From contig CP070658.1 in assembly GCA_020355105.1 (NCBI GenBank), forward strand, positions 2,007,990 through 2,016,581: 8,592 nt of DNA. Direction: 5' to 3'. A program made the position numbers and the translations under genes. This stretch comes from Candidatus Thorarchaeota archaeon. GTDB lineage: Archaea > Asgardarchaeota > Thorarchaeia > Thorarchaeales > Thorarchaeaceae. Below, piece by piece: positions 1 through 6,545 of this stretch (position 1 is its first letter; every line of letters begins with the position of its first letter). The notes below the pieces were generated by a model. It made no database searches and was not told the origin of the DNA. It was given only the letters and a program-made list of their open reading frames with translations.

Positions 1-1403
1 GGAAGCAGAATGACTCGGCCCTTCTTCACAAGGGAGTCTATCCTCTGTGGAGACCCAATCAGAGTGTCCGAGAGCACACTCAGACCACCGTGCATCAATC
101 GCTCCAAGACTGCACTCTCACCCGCATCTAGCGTGGTTTGGGTGAATTCAATGTGACTCTCAAAGGTTCTGTCTTCTTTCCTATCAATACCGAGTCTGTG
201 GAGAATCCACGTCAGGACGGACCTTCCATGAGCCGCTATACCCCCTGGTTTGGGGAAGATGTCTCCAATGTCTAAGTGATAGTCAATAGCCTTCAAGACA
301 TTCTTGCCGCCCTCACATAGCACCAGTCGGTCAATCACTGAACCCCTCGCGCACTCTACCTCTAGCCAGCTCTCTGATTCACTACTGCTGGCAGGCTCAT
401 TGAACGACAATTGAACTCCCAGAGGCGTCGGATCGCAGATTGCTCTGGGAGCAAGATGAATAGATTCGAGAAGATGACGACGGGATGCGAGCTTTCGAGG
501 TTTGGAGAGTGAACTGCAGAACCCTTTCATAGTGATGTGCTCTTCGGTTCCAAGTGGAACCTCAATAGTGTCGTGAAGCAGCTTGAAGGCCTCGAGGTGT
601 TCTTCAAGCTCCAGGGAAGTGGGAAGCGACTGCAGAAGCTCAAGTAGTAGATTGAAACCACGCCAGGAGTAGCAGTCTATGTGTTTCCTAAGATGGCGAA
701 CAAGAGGTTGAATCGGTGTTTCCTTGGAGGACTCGGACCACGCTTCCCACCACTTCTCTTTGAGCTTCGGAGAAAGCAGGGCTAGTGCTATGGCATTGCC
801 TACTGCCTGACTCGTTTCCAAACATTGAGTATCACTTTCCAGAAGCTGTAAGAAGGCTGCTCTGGTGATGACACCCCGTCCACCCGTGGACTGAAGAGTC
901 GCCTGTTCAAACACTAGGGTACCATCTTCAGACAATTCGAGCCCGAATCCCTGGCTTGTTGACTCCACCTTTCCCCTTGTGACAAAGATTGTCGGGAACT
1001 CAGGTTCTTTGCTCCCCAAGCCTCGTACTACTCTCTTCATCTCACGGGCCAGATCATTTCTCAATTCCTCGGTTGCCTCGATTCGGAGTTCCTCTTCTGT
1101 GGGCGGCTTGACTTTCTCGAATTTCGCCAGAAGGCGTGAGTTCTTCCTGATCCTGTTGTATTGCGTGTGCTCAACGTTCTCTCCAACGAGCATCACTCCT
1201 CTAGCGTCAAAGAAGTAGACTCGTGCAGTGTCGAGATTGACCACACCAACAAGATATGTTATTCCTCGAAGTTTTGAGAAGTGCTTCCTCATTGTGGCAG
1301 CTTTGACTCGCAGTATTTCGACTTTCTCGGCTCCCGTTTCCTCGAATTGTCGCTCTCCAAACGAGGCGATTTCTTTGGGAACATCACGAGTCTTACGAGG
1401 CAT
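1..1403 (-). CDS. Large uncharacterised protein, 3' end cut by the window edge
   Basis: I do not recognise this protein. Reading the reverse complement from the ATG at 1403 gives 467 codons without a stop, and the frame leaves the window still open, so the C-terminus is missing. The start is supported by GGGTGA eight bases before the ATG. It begins MPRKTRDVPKEIASFGERQF. Residues about 45-75 look like a small beta-rich segment (ITYLVGVVNLDTARVYFFDA). They are followed by a charged, probably helical stretch at about 100-130, then a long mixed alpha/beta region. No signal peptide, transmembrane segment, Cys cluster or known catalytic motif is visible, so it is probably a soluble cytoplasmic protein. 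The beta segment followed by a charged helix vaguely recalls release-factor-like or VLRF1-type proteins, but this is too weak to name. The coding frame is certain for length; the function is unknown. Confidence 0.8.
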   Translation of the reverse strand, partial: MPRKTRDVPKEIASFGERQFEETGAEKVEILRVKAATMRKHFSKLRGITYLVGVVNLDTARVYFFDARGVMLVGENVEHTQYNRIRKNSRLLAKFEKVKPPTEEELRIEATEELRNDLAREMKRVVRGLGSKEPEFPTIFVTRGKVESTSQGFGLELSEDGTLVFEQATLQSTGGRGVITRAAFLQLLESDTQCLETSQAVGNAIALALLSPKLKEKWWEAWSESSKETPIQPLVRHLRKHIDCYSWRGFNLLLELLQSLPTSLELEEHLEAFKLLHDTIEVPLGTEEHITMKGFCSSLSKPRKLASRRHLLESIHLAPRAICDPTPLGVQLSFNEPASSSESESWLEVECARGSVIDRLVLCEGGKNVLKAIDYHLDIGDIFPKPGGIAAHGRSVLTWILHRLGIDRKEDRTFESHIEFTQTTLDAGESAVLERLMHGGLSVLSDTLIGSPQRIDSLVKKGRVILL

Positions 1404-1439
1404 CGCCCAAATCACCCACAAGGACCGTTGAGTATCCTA

Positions 1440-1452
1440 TCTGATAAGAATG
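1440..1452 (-). promoter_or_regulatory. Possible TATA box for the 1-1403 gene
   Basis: On the minus strand the gap between the two left-hand genes (1404-1544) contains CATTCTTATCAG, about 45 bases before the ATG at 1403. A TATA box here would give a leader of about 20 bases. The match to the archaeal consensus is poor, so this is only a candidate. Nothing else was seen in this 141-base gap. Confidence 0.25.
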
Positions 1453-1544
1453 ATTGCACATTGAAAACACTGCGCTGGAGAGGAGGCAAACTAGGATGGA
1501 ATCCAAAACCAGACTCCAGAATGTGATTGTCCGTCTGGAACTGC

Positions 1545-2027
1545 CTACATGGCCTCGATTGGTTCCATGTGGGTTTCGTATGCGGGCATGAGTATGTCCC
1601 TTGTGGGTGTTGTGTTCATTACAACATCAAGAACCTCTTCATTCCTCATCAGAATACATCCGAGGAAGTCATACAGAAACTTGTCCAGTCTGATGTTGAC
1701 TCCACGGCGGGGTACTTGAGTCAGAAGGAGCACGATACTGAAATCTCCTCTCGGCAGCTGATTTAGAATCCCCCGCTTCATATCTGGTTCGAGTTCATCC
1801 TCGAGCTGTCGGGTCATCACTCCGCGTTCCATGAAATTGTAGCGGATCCGTTCGAAGTCTCCAGATGAGCTCTTCTTCGGTCGAATGAAGGAGATAGAGT
1901 ATCCTAGACGTTTCAAGGAGTTGTAACCAATATACGTTCTGAACAAAGGAGGGCTCAATGACTCAAGCTCAACTTTCCTTAGCTCCACAGTTTCTCCGTT
2001 TCTACGAACTTTGAGGTTCAAGCACAC
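1545..2027 (-). CDS. Uncharacterised 160-residue protein
   Basis: I do not recognise this protein. The frame opens with GTG at 2027 (MCLNLKVRRNGETVELRKVE) and ends with TAG at 1545. GGAAG lies just before the GTG, and a good TATA-like box sits about 45 bases upstream, which together support a real gene with this start. The product is rich in Arg and Glu, has no membrane segment or signal peptide, and shows no zinc-binding cluster. The N-terminal 25 residues look like a beta hairpin. A central region (about 90-130, NQLPRGDFSIVLLLTQVPRR) has a hydrophobic strand followed by a probable helix (LDKFLYDFLGCILM). It has its own promoter, so it need not be cotranscribed with the alkyltransferase gene upstream. 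It is probably a lineage-specific archaeal protein. No function is proposed. Confidence 0.65.
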   Translation of the reverse strand: MCLNLKVRRNGETVELRKVELESLSPPLFRTYIGYNSLKRLGYSISFIRPKKSSSGDFERIRYNFMERGVMTRQLEDELEPDMKRGILNQLPRGDFSIVLLLTQVPRRGVNIRLDKFLYDFLGCILMRNEEVLDVVMNTTPTRDILMPAYETHMEPIEAM

Positions 2028-2065
2028 ACACTTCCGTAGAGGTCCCGCAATTAGAACTATTAGTA

Positions 2066-2077
2066 CCTATTTAAAGC
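2066..2077 (-). promoter_or_regulatory. TATA box for the 160-residue protein gene
   Basis: The minus strand reads GCTTTAAATAGG, a close match to an archaeal TATA box. Its centre is about 45 bases before the GTG at 2027, so transcription would start near 2046 and leave a leader of about 20 bases. It lies just after the stop codon (2089-2091) of the upstream alkyltransferase gene, which suggests separate initiation for the small gene. Confidence 0.6.
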
Positions 2078-2088
2078 GTTATGATACA

Positions 2089-2634
2089 TTAGTCCGCGAA
2101 GGCGCCTTCCAGCGTCAGAATTTCGATCTTTTTTCCAATTCCGGGTCCATATCCACCCATGCCATTGCTGGCCACGACCCTGTGACACGGCACAATTGGT
2201 CCGAGCCGGTTGGTGGCCATCACATTCCCCACGAACCTGGCACCACCAGGAACTCCAGCCCGCTTCGCCACTTCTCCATAGGTTGCCGTCTTGCCTCTGG
2301 GGATTCTAAGGGTTTCTTCCATTACTCTCTTCTGTTTCTCGGTCAAACCTGAAAAATCCAGATTGATCCTCTTCAGGGCTGGATGGTCTTCTCCCTTGGA
2401 CACAGCGCAAACGGCCTCTAGGACCTCTCTGAGATTCGGTTCATCACTCTCTACCATCCCATCACCGCTTACTGCTCGAATGGCCTCTCTACGTGATTTT
2501 CGGGGTAAACAAGTGGCGTAGAGGCCTGATGAAGTGAACACGCCCGCCACCCACTCGTTTCCAATCTCTATTACAGCAAGTTTCTTGACTGCCATAACTG
2601 ACCGTGGGCTGAATCCTATTTGTACTTGGCGCAT
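2089..2634 (-). CDS. ogt: Methylated-DNA--protein-cysteine methyltransferase (O6-alkylguanine-DNA alkyltransferase)
   Basis: This suicidal DNA-repair protein moves the alkyl group from O6-alkylguanine in DNA onto its own cysteine. The C-terminal domain is complete. It has IPRGKTATYGEVAKRAG at residues 111-127 with Tyr119, then GGARFVG (130-136) with the base-flipping arginine at 133, the asparagine hinge at 142, and the active-site PCHRV with the acceptor Cys150. The conserved GGYGPG follows at 160-165, and Glu176 closes the catalytic network. Length (181 residues) fits the family. The N-terminal part (about 15-60) is the usual poorly conserved domain. The ATG at 2634 overlaps the upstream toroid gene by 19 bases. 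A second ATG at 2595 (MAVKKLAVIEIG) would remove the overlap and give 168 residues. Neither has a strong ribosome binding site, so the start is open. The overlap implies cotranscription with the upstream gene. Confidence 0.93.
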   Translation of the reverse strand: MRQVQIGFSPRSVMAVKKLAVIEIGNEWVAGVFTSSGLYATCLPRKSRREAIRAVSGDGMVESDEPNLREVLEAVCAVSKGEDHPALKRINLDFSGLTEKQKRVMEETLRIPRGKTATYGEVAKRAGVPGGARFVGNVMATNRLGPIVPCHRVVASNGMGGYGPGIGKKIEILTLEGAFAD

Positions 2635-3497
2635 TTCTTCAGGACAAAACCGAGTATCGAGCTCAACTCGGGGTCACTCTTCTTCGATCCCAACTGCGAC
2701 CATCCACCATCACTGTTTTGGGATTCAAGAATGAGTCCTAAGCCGTTTCTCACAACTTCCTTCTCCTTCTCTGTTTCAGGTGGGCAGACCGCAGTCAGGT
2801 CTATCATGTCATACGTGGACTTGTTCTCTAAGGCCTCCTGGAGGTGATGATAAAGGGCTGCGCGAGCACCTTGATAGACCTTGCTCTCTTCCTTGATGTC
2901 CATCGCTCTGAGTCCAGAGAGGACATTGCCCGTCGCCATGGGGTCTGATTCATCCATGTTCTCAAAATCAGGCCAATTCCCGTCCTCATATTGTGAATGA
3001 ACTAGGAAATCCCGGGCCCTTCGTAGACGTTCTTCGTCATCGAAGTCGGCCAGACATAGGGCCTCGAGGGCTTTTCCGGTGAGCCATGTTATGCTCCTAC
3101 CAACAGGATACCATCTCCTTCCCCATGCTATCCCATATCGATCCTGAATGAATGGGTCGAGGTTTAGAGCTTCGGCAAACCCACCATCTGCCTTCTGCCG
3201 CGATACAAGGAACTTGACCATCTTCTGTATCAGTTCATTGTGCGTCTTCTTGAAAGAGCCTAAGAGAGGAAGCATCTCTGCGGTTTCCTTCACAGAACTT
3301 GGATTCCCCTTGATGAGGTCAATTGGAACCCCGCCATCTCTGTTCAGGACTTTTTCCAGAGCACTGAGCGTGGTGTCTACAGTGTCCTTAGGCAGCTTGT
3401 AGCCAGCAGAAATGAGACGCATCCTGTCAGCTATATTCCCGTGTTTCACTATGTAGCTTTGAAGGTCGTAGAAATGACTATCACTGGAATCACTCAT
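2616..3497 (-). CDS. Prenyltransferase/terpene-cyclase-like alpha/alpha-toroid repeat protein
   Basis: The protein (293 residues) carries several copies of the QW-type repeat that builds alpha/alpha toroids in squalene-hopene cyclases and protein prenyltransferase beta subunits. The clearest are QKADGGFAEA at 101-110, SQYEDGNWPDF at 168-178 and SQNSDGGWSQLG at 259-270. LNRDGGVPID at 51-60 is a weaker copy. No DXDD cyclase motif is visible, and at under 300 residues it is about half the length of a cyclase, so it is unlikely to be a true squalene-hopene cyclase. The zinc ligands of a prenyltransferase beta subunit are not evident either. It could be an enzyme on an isoprenoid or other hydrophobic substrate, or a non-catalytic toroid. 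The start is supported by GGTGGAG six bases before the ATG at 3497. It is translationally overlapped by the alkyltransferase gene downstream. The fold call is firm; the function is unknown. Confidence 0.8.
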   Translation of the reverse strand: MSDSSDSHFYDLQSYIVKHGNIADRMRLISAGYKLPKDTVDTTLSALEKVLNRDGGVPIDLIKGNPSSVKETAEMLPLLGSFKKTHNELIQKMVKFLVSRQKADGGFAEALNLDPFIQDRYGIAWGRRWYPVGRSITWLTGKALEALCLADFDDEERLRRARDFLVHSQYEDGNWPDFENMDESDPMATGNVLSGLRAMDIKEESKVYQGARAALYHHLQEALENKSTYDMIDLTAVCPPETEKEKEVVRNGLGLILESQNSDGGWSQLGSKKSDPELSSILGFVLKKCAKYK

Positions 3498-3606
3498 GAA
3501 AACTCCACCTTTGATTGAGAAGGTTGACTTGAGAAGAGCACCTCCGTAATAATGCGCGCGACGTAGCCACTCTTCTACCCAAATGCAGGTACCTTCCGTA
3601 TCCTAT

Positions 3607-3616
3607 CATATTAAAG
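3607..3616 (-). promoter_or_regulatory. Probable TATA box for the toroid-alkyltransferase unit
   Basis: The minus strand reads CTTTAATATG in the 134-base gap between the zinc-ribbon gene and the toroid gene. Its centre is about 114 bases before the ATG at 3497, so a transcript starting there would have a leader of about 85-90 bases, long for an archaeon. A weaker A/T patch near 3545-3555 (ATTATTACG) would give a shorter leader. Confidence 0.4.
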
Positions 3617-3631
3617 ATTGCTCGAAGTGAC

Positions 3632-3892
3632 TCAATCATCAGACTCGAAATGCTCCAAGATTGCCTTTCTTCGTTCTCTGCGTTCGTCTTCAGAAACCTC
3701 TTCGGTCGTGCGGCCCTCTTCCTCGACCACTACAATCTTCTCTCGAGGACTGTGTTTGATTCTGTATTCCACCTTGTATTCAGGCTTTGACTTAGTGGCC
3801 TTCTCATGACCACATTCGCGACATTTCAGAATCAGCTTCTTCTCTTGCTTCTTCGGAAGCATCAGTGCACCACACTTCTCGCAAAATTCCAT
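3632..3892 (-). CDS. TFS/RPB9-like single zinc-ribbon protein
   Basis: The N-terminal half matches the first zinc ribbon of archaeal transcription factor S and RPB9-type subunits: MEFCEKCGALMLPKK followed by LKCRECGHEK, with four Cys at residues 4, 7, 24 and 27 in CxxC pairs. The linker (EYKVEYRIKHSPREKIVVVEEE) also resembles TFS. What should follow is a second ribbon with the acidic DE pair that stimulates RNA cleavage. Instead there is a charged tail, TTEEVSEDERRERRKAILEH, and the protein ends at 86 residues rather than about 105-110. I chose the ATG at 3892 because GGGGAG lies just upstream and the TATA box would start the transcript near 3920. An ATG at 3925 would add 11 residues but falls at or before that start. 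The protein could bind RNA polymerase through its N-ribbon, but it should lack cleavage activity. Confidence 0.8.
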   Translation of the reverse strand: MEFCEKCGALMLPKKQEKKLILKCRECGHEKATKSKPEYKVEYRIKHSPREKIVVVEEEGRTTEEVSEDERRERRKAILEHFESDD

Positions 3893-3941
3893 GTTACACT
3901 CCCCGGCATAGGTTATGGTCCGCATGCTCGTTGATGTTACT

Positions 3942-3952
3942 CATTTAAGTTT
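3942..3952 (-). promoter_or_regulatory. TATA box for the zinc-ribbon gene
   Basis: The minus strand reads AAACTTAAATG, with its centre about 55 bases before the ATG at 3892. Transcription would then begin near 3920, which argues against the ATG at 3925 as the start. It lies in the 190-base divergent gap (3893-4082) shared with the DUF1015-serC unit. Confidence 0.45.
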
Positions 3953-4006
3953 GACTGTTCATCCTCAAGGCTCTCTTCCGAGCATACTACGTATGGTGCC
4001 TGAAAG

Positions 4007-4017
4007 AAACACTTATG
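4007..4017 (+). promoter_or_regulatory. Possible TATA box for the DUF1015-serC unit
   Basis: AAACACTTATG follows a purine-rich GAAAG that could act as a BRE, about 70 bases before the ATG at 4083. This would give a leader of about 45 bases. The match is moderate, but it is the best candidate seen on this strand of the divergent gap. Confidence 0.3.
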
Positions 4018-4082
4018 ATGAAGTGGCAACGGCGACCCAGTCAATCCCGCTTCCAGCTCGGTTCTCCAGGGAGTAGCGAAAC

Positions 4083-5411
4083 ATGGTTCAAGTCATTCCT
4101 TTCAGAGCCTTTAGATTCGATGAATCGAGAGTGGGGCCCCTCGGCAAGGTTGTCGCCCCTCCATATGACATAATCAAGGGCGCCAAAGTTGACGAGCTGC
4201 AGTCTCTGTCTGAGTACAGCATCTCATGGATCATCAAAAACAAACCACAAGCAGGCGACACTCCCGAGAACAATCAATACACCCGGGCACGTGACCTTCT
4301 AGCGAACTGGATGGACGAAGGTGTCCTGAAACAGGACGAGAAGGATGCGTTCTATATCTACGGGCAGAACTTCAATGTGAACAACCAAGAGTTGTTCAGA
4401 TTCGGCTTCATTGGTCTGATCCATCTTGAGGACTTCGCATCATCTGCTGGAGAAGAAGGTAGGTTCGCAGGTGTCTTGCAGCATGAGGAAACTCTACCAA
4501 AGGACATTCAGGACAGGCTAAGTCTATGCCGGGCTTGTATGGCGCAATTCGGCCAGATATTTGTAGTCTATCCGGATCATGAAGGGAGTGTCGACAGAGT
4601 GCTTGAACGAAGCATAAAGGATGAGCCAGTGATTGACATCACGGACAACGACAATGTTCGACATCGACTTTGGATAGTAGATGACCCAGAGGACACGAGT
4701 CTTGTTTCGAAGCACATGGAGGACAAGTACGTTATCATTGCTGATGGGCATCATAGGTACAAGACGGCTCTTGCACTCTCCAGGGAGAACCCGGAGCTAG
4801 AGAGTGCAAAGTACAGAATGTTGACGTTCGTTAACGTTCGGAACCCGGGTTTGGTAATCCTCCCGACTCATCGTGTTGTTCAGAATCTGGATGAGTTCTC
4901 AAAGGAGCAGCTTTTGGAGAGATTACACGAGCACTTCTATCTACTAGCTTATGACGACAAAGCCGAGATGTTCTCTCTTATGAGTGAGAAGTTCCGCAAC
5001 GACGAAAATTCTTTCGGCCTTTATCTTGATGACGGGAAGTTCTATTGCTTGACACTGAAAGACCCCACAGTGATGGATGAGGTTCTTCCTGACAAATCTC
5101 CCGAGCACCGTAGGCTCGATGTGGCAATCCTCCATTCACTCATACTCGATGGTATTCTCGGAATTGACCGGGAGAAACTGGCACAGGGCACAATGAAAGG
5201 TGGAGGGTATGTTGTCTACGTCAAAGGAATAGGCGACGCAGTGGAGGAAGCCATTAAATCAGTGCAGGGTGATTCTCAGGCGGTGTTCTTCATGAATCCT
5301 ACGCGAATCGAGGAGGTCGAGTCGGTATCTAGGAATATCGAGGTGATGCCGCAGAAGAGCACGTTCTTCTATCCCAAGGTCTGGACGGGATTCACGATTA
5401 ACAAACTTTAG
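4083..5411 (+). CDS. DUF1015 family protein (COG4198), linked to serine biosynthesis
   Basis: The 442-residue protein has the normal length and layout of the DUF1015 family. Hallmarks are IPFRAFRFD at 5-13, VAPPYDII at 24-31, HEETLPKDIQDRLSLCRAC at 134-152, the invariant ADGHHRYKTA at 220-229, and LPTHRVV at 260-266. No biochemical function is established for the family as far as I know. Family members are often found beside serine biosynthesis genes such as serA and serC, as here. The DGHHR motif resembles the DGHHR/GxHR element of the ParB/sulfiredoxin fold used by the free serine kinases SerK and SbnI. A role in serine or phosphoserine metabolism, or its control, is therefore a reasonable inference, not a demonstration. 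GGGAG precedes the ATG. The gene is first in a two-gene unit with serC, whose ribosome binding site overlaps its TAG stop. No membrane segments are seen. Confidence 0.9.
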   Translation: MVQVIPFRAFRFDESRVGPLGKVVAPPYDIIKGAKVDELQSLSEYSISWIIKNKPQAGDTPENNQYTRARDLLANWMDEGVLKQDEKDAFYIYGQNFNVNNQELFRFGFIGLIHLEDFASSAGEEGRFAGVLQHEETLPKDIQDRLSLCRACMAQFGQIFVVYPDHEGSVDRVLERSIKDEPVIDITDNDNVRHRLWIVDDPEDTSLVSKHMEDKYVIIADGHHRYKTALALSRENPELESAKYRMLTFVNVRNPGLVILPTHRVVQNLDEFSKEQLLERLHEHFYLLAYDDKAEMFSLMSEKFRNDENSFGLYLDDGKFYCLTLKDPTVMDEVLPDKSPEHRRLDVAILHSLILDGILGIDREKLAQGTMKGGGYVVYVKGIGDAVEEAIKSVQGDSQAVFFMNPTRIEEVESVSRNIEVMPQKSTFFYPKVWTGFTINKL

Positions 5412-5415
5412 GTGG
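5410..5415 (+). promoter_or_regulatory. serC ribosome binding site overlapping the DUF1015 stop
   Basis: AGGTGG spans the last two bases of the DUF1015 TAG and the next four, five bases before the ATG at 5421. It decides the serC start: the GTG at 5412 is in frame but lies inside this site, so it is unlikely to be used. The arrangement suggests translational coupling of the two genes. Confidence 0.65.
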
Positions 5416-5420
5416 TTCAT

Positions 5421-6506
5421 ATGACAAAGAGGGTTTTCAACTTCTATGCAGGTCCTGCGACGCTACCATTGCCGGCCCTAGAAAGGGCACAGAAGGAGCT
5501 TCTGAACTTCGCAGGGACAGGTATGTCAATACTTGAGATTTCGCATCGATCGAAAGAATACGATAAGGTGCACAATGATGCTACGGAGCTTGTACGGGAA
5601 CTCATGGAGATTCCCAACGAATACAAGGTCCTCTGGCTTCAGGGAGGTGCCTCAACGCAGTTCTTCATGGCACCAGTGAACCTGCAGATGCCTGGGCGGC
5701 CCATGCAGTATGTGGACACTGGGACCTGGTCGTCAAAGGCATTGAAGGAGGCGCGACTCTACGGTGATGTTGAAGTCGTGGCATCCTCCAAGGACGACAA
5801 CTACTCCTATGTTCCCAGAGGAGTGACTTTCAGTGAGAACGCAGCTTTCGCGCACATTACCAGCAACAATACAATCTACGGCACTCAGTGGCAAGAATGG
5901 CCGGATGTACCTGACTCAGTTCCGCTAGTGTGTGACATGTCCTCAGACCTTCTTGCCCGGAGAATAAAGGTGAAGGACTTTGGAGTCATCTACGCAGGAG
6001 CGCAGAAGAACCTTGGACCTGCGGGTGTCACGCTTGTGGTTGTAAGAGAAGATCTGATTGACCGTGTTCCTGATGACGTGCCCACTTTGATGAAGTGGAA
6101 GACAGAGGTCGAGAAGAACTCGTTGTTCCATACACCTCCCTGCTTTGCGATATACATCTGCAAACTAGCGCTTGAATACTGGAAGGAATTTGGCGGTATC
6201 ACAAAGATTGAGAAGCAAAACCAAGAGAAGGCCAAGATCCTCTATGATGTGATTGACTCATCTGACAGCTTCTACAGGGGCTACGCGCGTCCGGACTCTA
6301 GGTCCCTGATGAACGTCACATTCACAATGGAGAGTTCAGATCTTGAGGCAAAGGCTGTTGCCGAAGGAATAGAGAGAGATCTTGTTGGTCTGAAGGGACA
6401 CCGTTCTGTTGGCGGGATGAGAGCTTCCATCTACAATGCGATGCCCCTGGAGGGTGTCAAGAAACTCTCTTCGTTCCTGACAGAATTCAAGGAGAAGAAC
6501 CAGTAG
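5421..6506 (+). CDS. serC: Phosphoserine aminotransferase
   Basis: SerC is a PLP enzyme (class V aminotransferase) that converts 3-phosphohydroxypyruvate and glutamate to O-phosphoserine and 2-oxoglutarate, the second step of the phosphorylated serine pathway in the cytoplasm. The protein opens with the family signature VFNFYAGPATLP (5-16). It carries LQGGAS with ThrGln following near residue 75, which binds the cofactor phosphate, and the PLP lysine at 196 inside YAGAQKNLGPAG. HRSVGGMRASIYNAMP at 327-342 is the substrate-binding C-terminal motif. Length (361 residues) is typical. The start is set by the ATG at 5421 with AGGTGG five bases upstream. Transcription is shared with the DUF1015 gene, nine bases before it. 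No serA or serB is in the window. SerC can also act on 4-phosphohydroxythreonine in bacteria, but serine synthesis is the simpler reading. Confidence 0.96.
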   Translation: MTKRVFNFYAGPATLPLPALERAQKELLNFAGTGMSILEISHRSKEYDKVHNDATELVRELMEIPNEYKVLWLQGGASTQFFMAPVNLQMPGRPMQYVDTGTWSSKALKEARLYGDVEVVASSKDDNYSYVPRGVTFSENAAFAHITSNNTIYGTQWQEWPDVPDSVPLVCDMSSDLLARRIKVKDFGVIYAGAQKNLGPAGVTLVVVREDLIDRVPDDVPTLMKWKTEVEKNSLFHTPPCFAIYICKLALEYWKEFGGITKIEKQNQEKAKILYDVIDSSDSFYRGYARPDSRSLMNVTFTMESSDLEAKAVAEGIERDLVGLKGHRSVGGMRASIYNAMPLEGVKKLSSFLTEFKEKNQ

Positions 6507-6545
6507 CTTCACTCAAGTCGTGGGAAGAAGATAGAAGGGCTACAC

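Noticed and set aside
979..1526. Several short plus-strand reading frames opposite the large left-edge gene.
   Set aside because: They overlap each other and lie antisense to a continuous minus-strand frame of 467 codons; their Ser/Arg-rich composition is typical of antisense translation.
2616..3497. Squalene-hopene cyclase as the identity of the toroid protein.
   Set aside because: At 293 residues it is about half the needed length, and no DXDD motif is seen.
3499..3546. A 15-codon GTG-start reading frame in the leader of the toroid gene, ending in a TGA that overlaps its ATG, as a possible leader peptide.
   Set aside because: The GTG sits inside the only nearby GGAGGTG, so it has no ribosome binding site of its own, and the peptide has no telling composition.
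6507..6545. A shared terminator between serC and the convergent aldolase gene.
   Set aside because: The 39-base gap has no T run on either strand and no clear inverted repeat.
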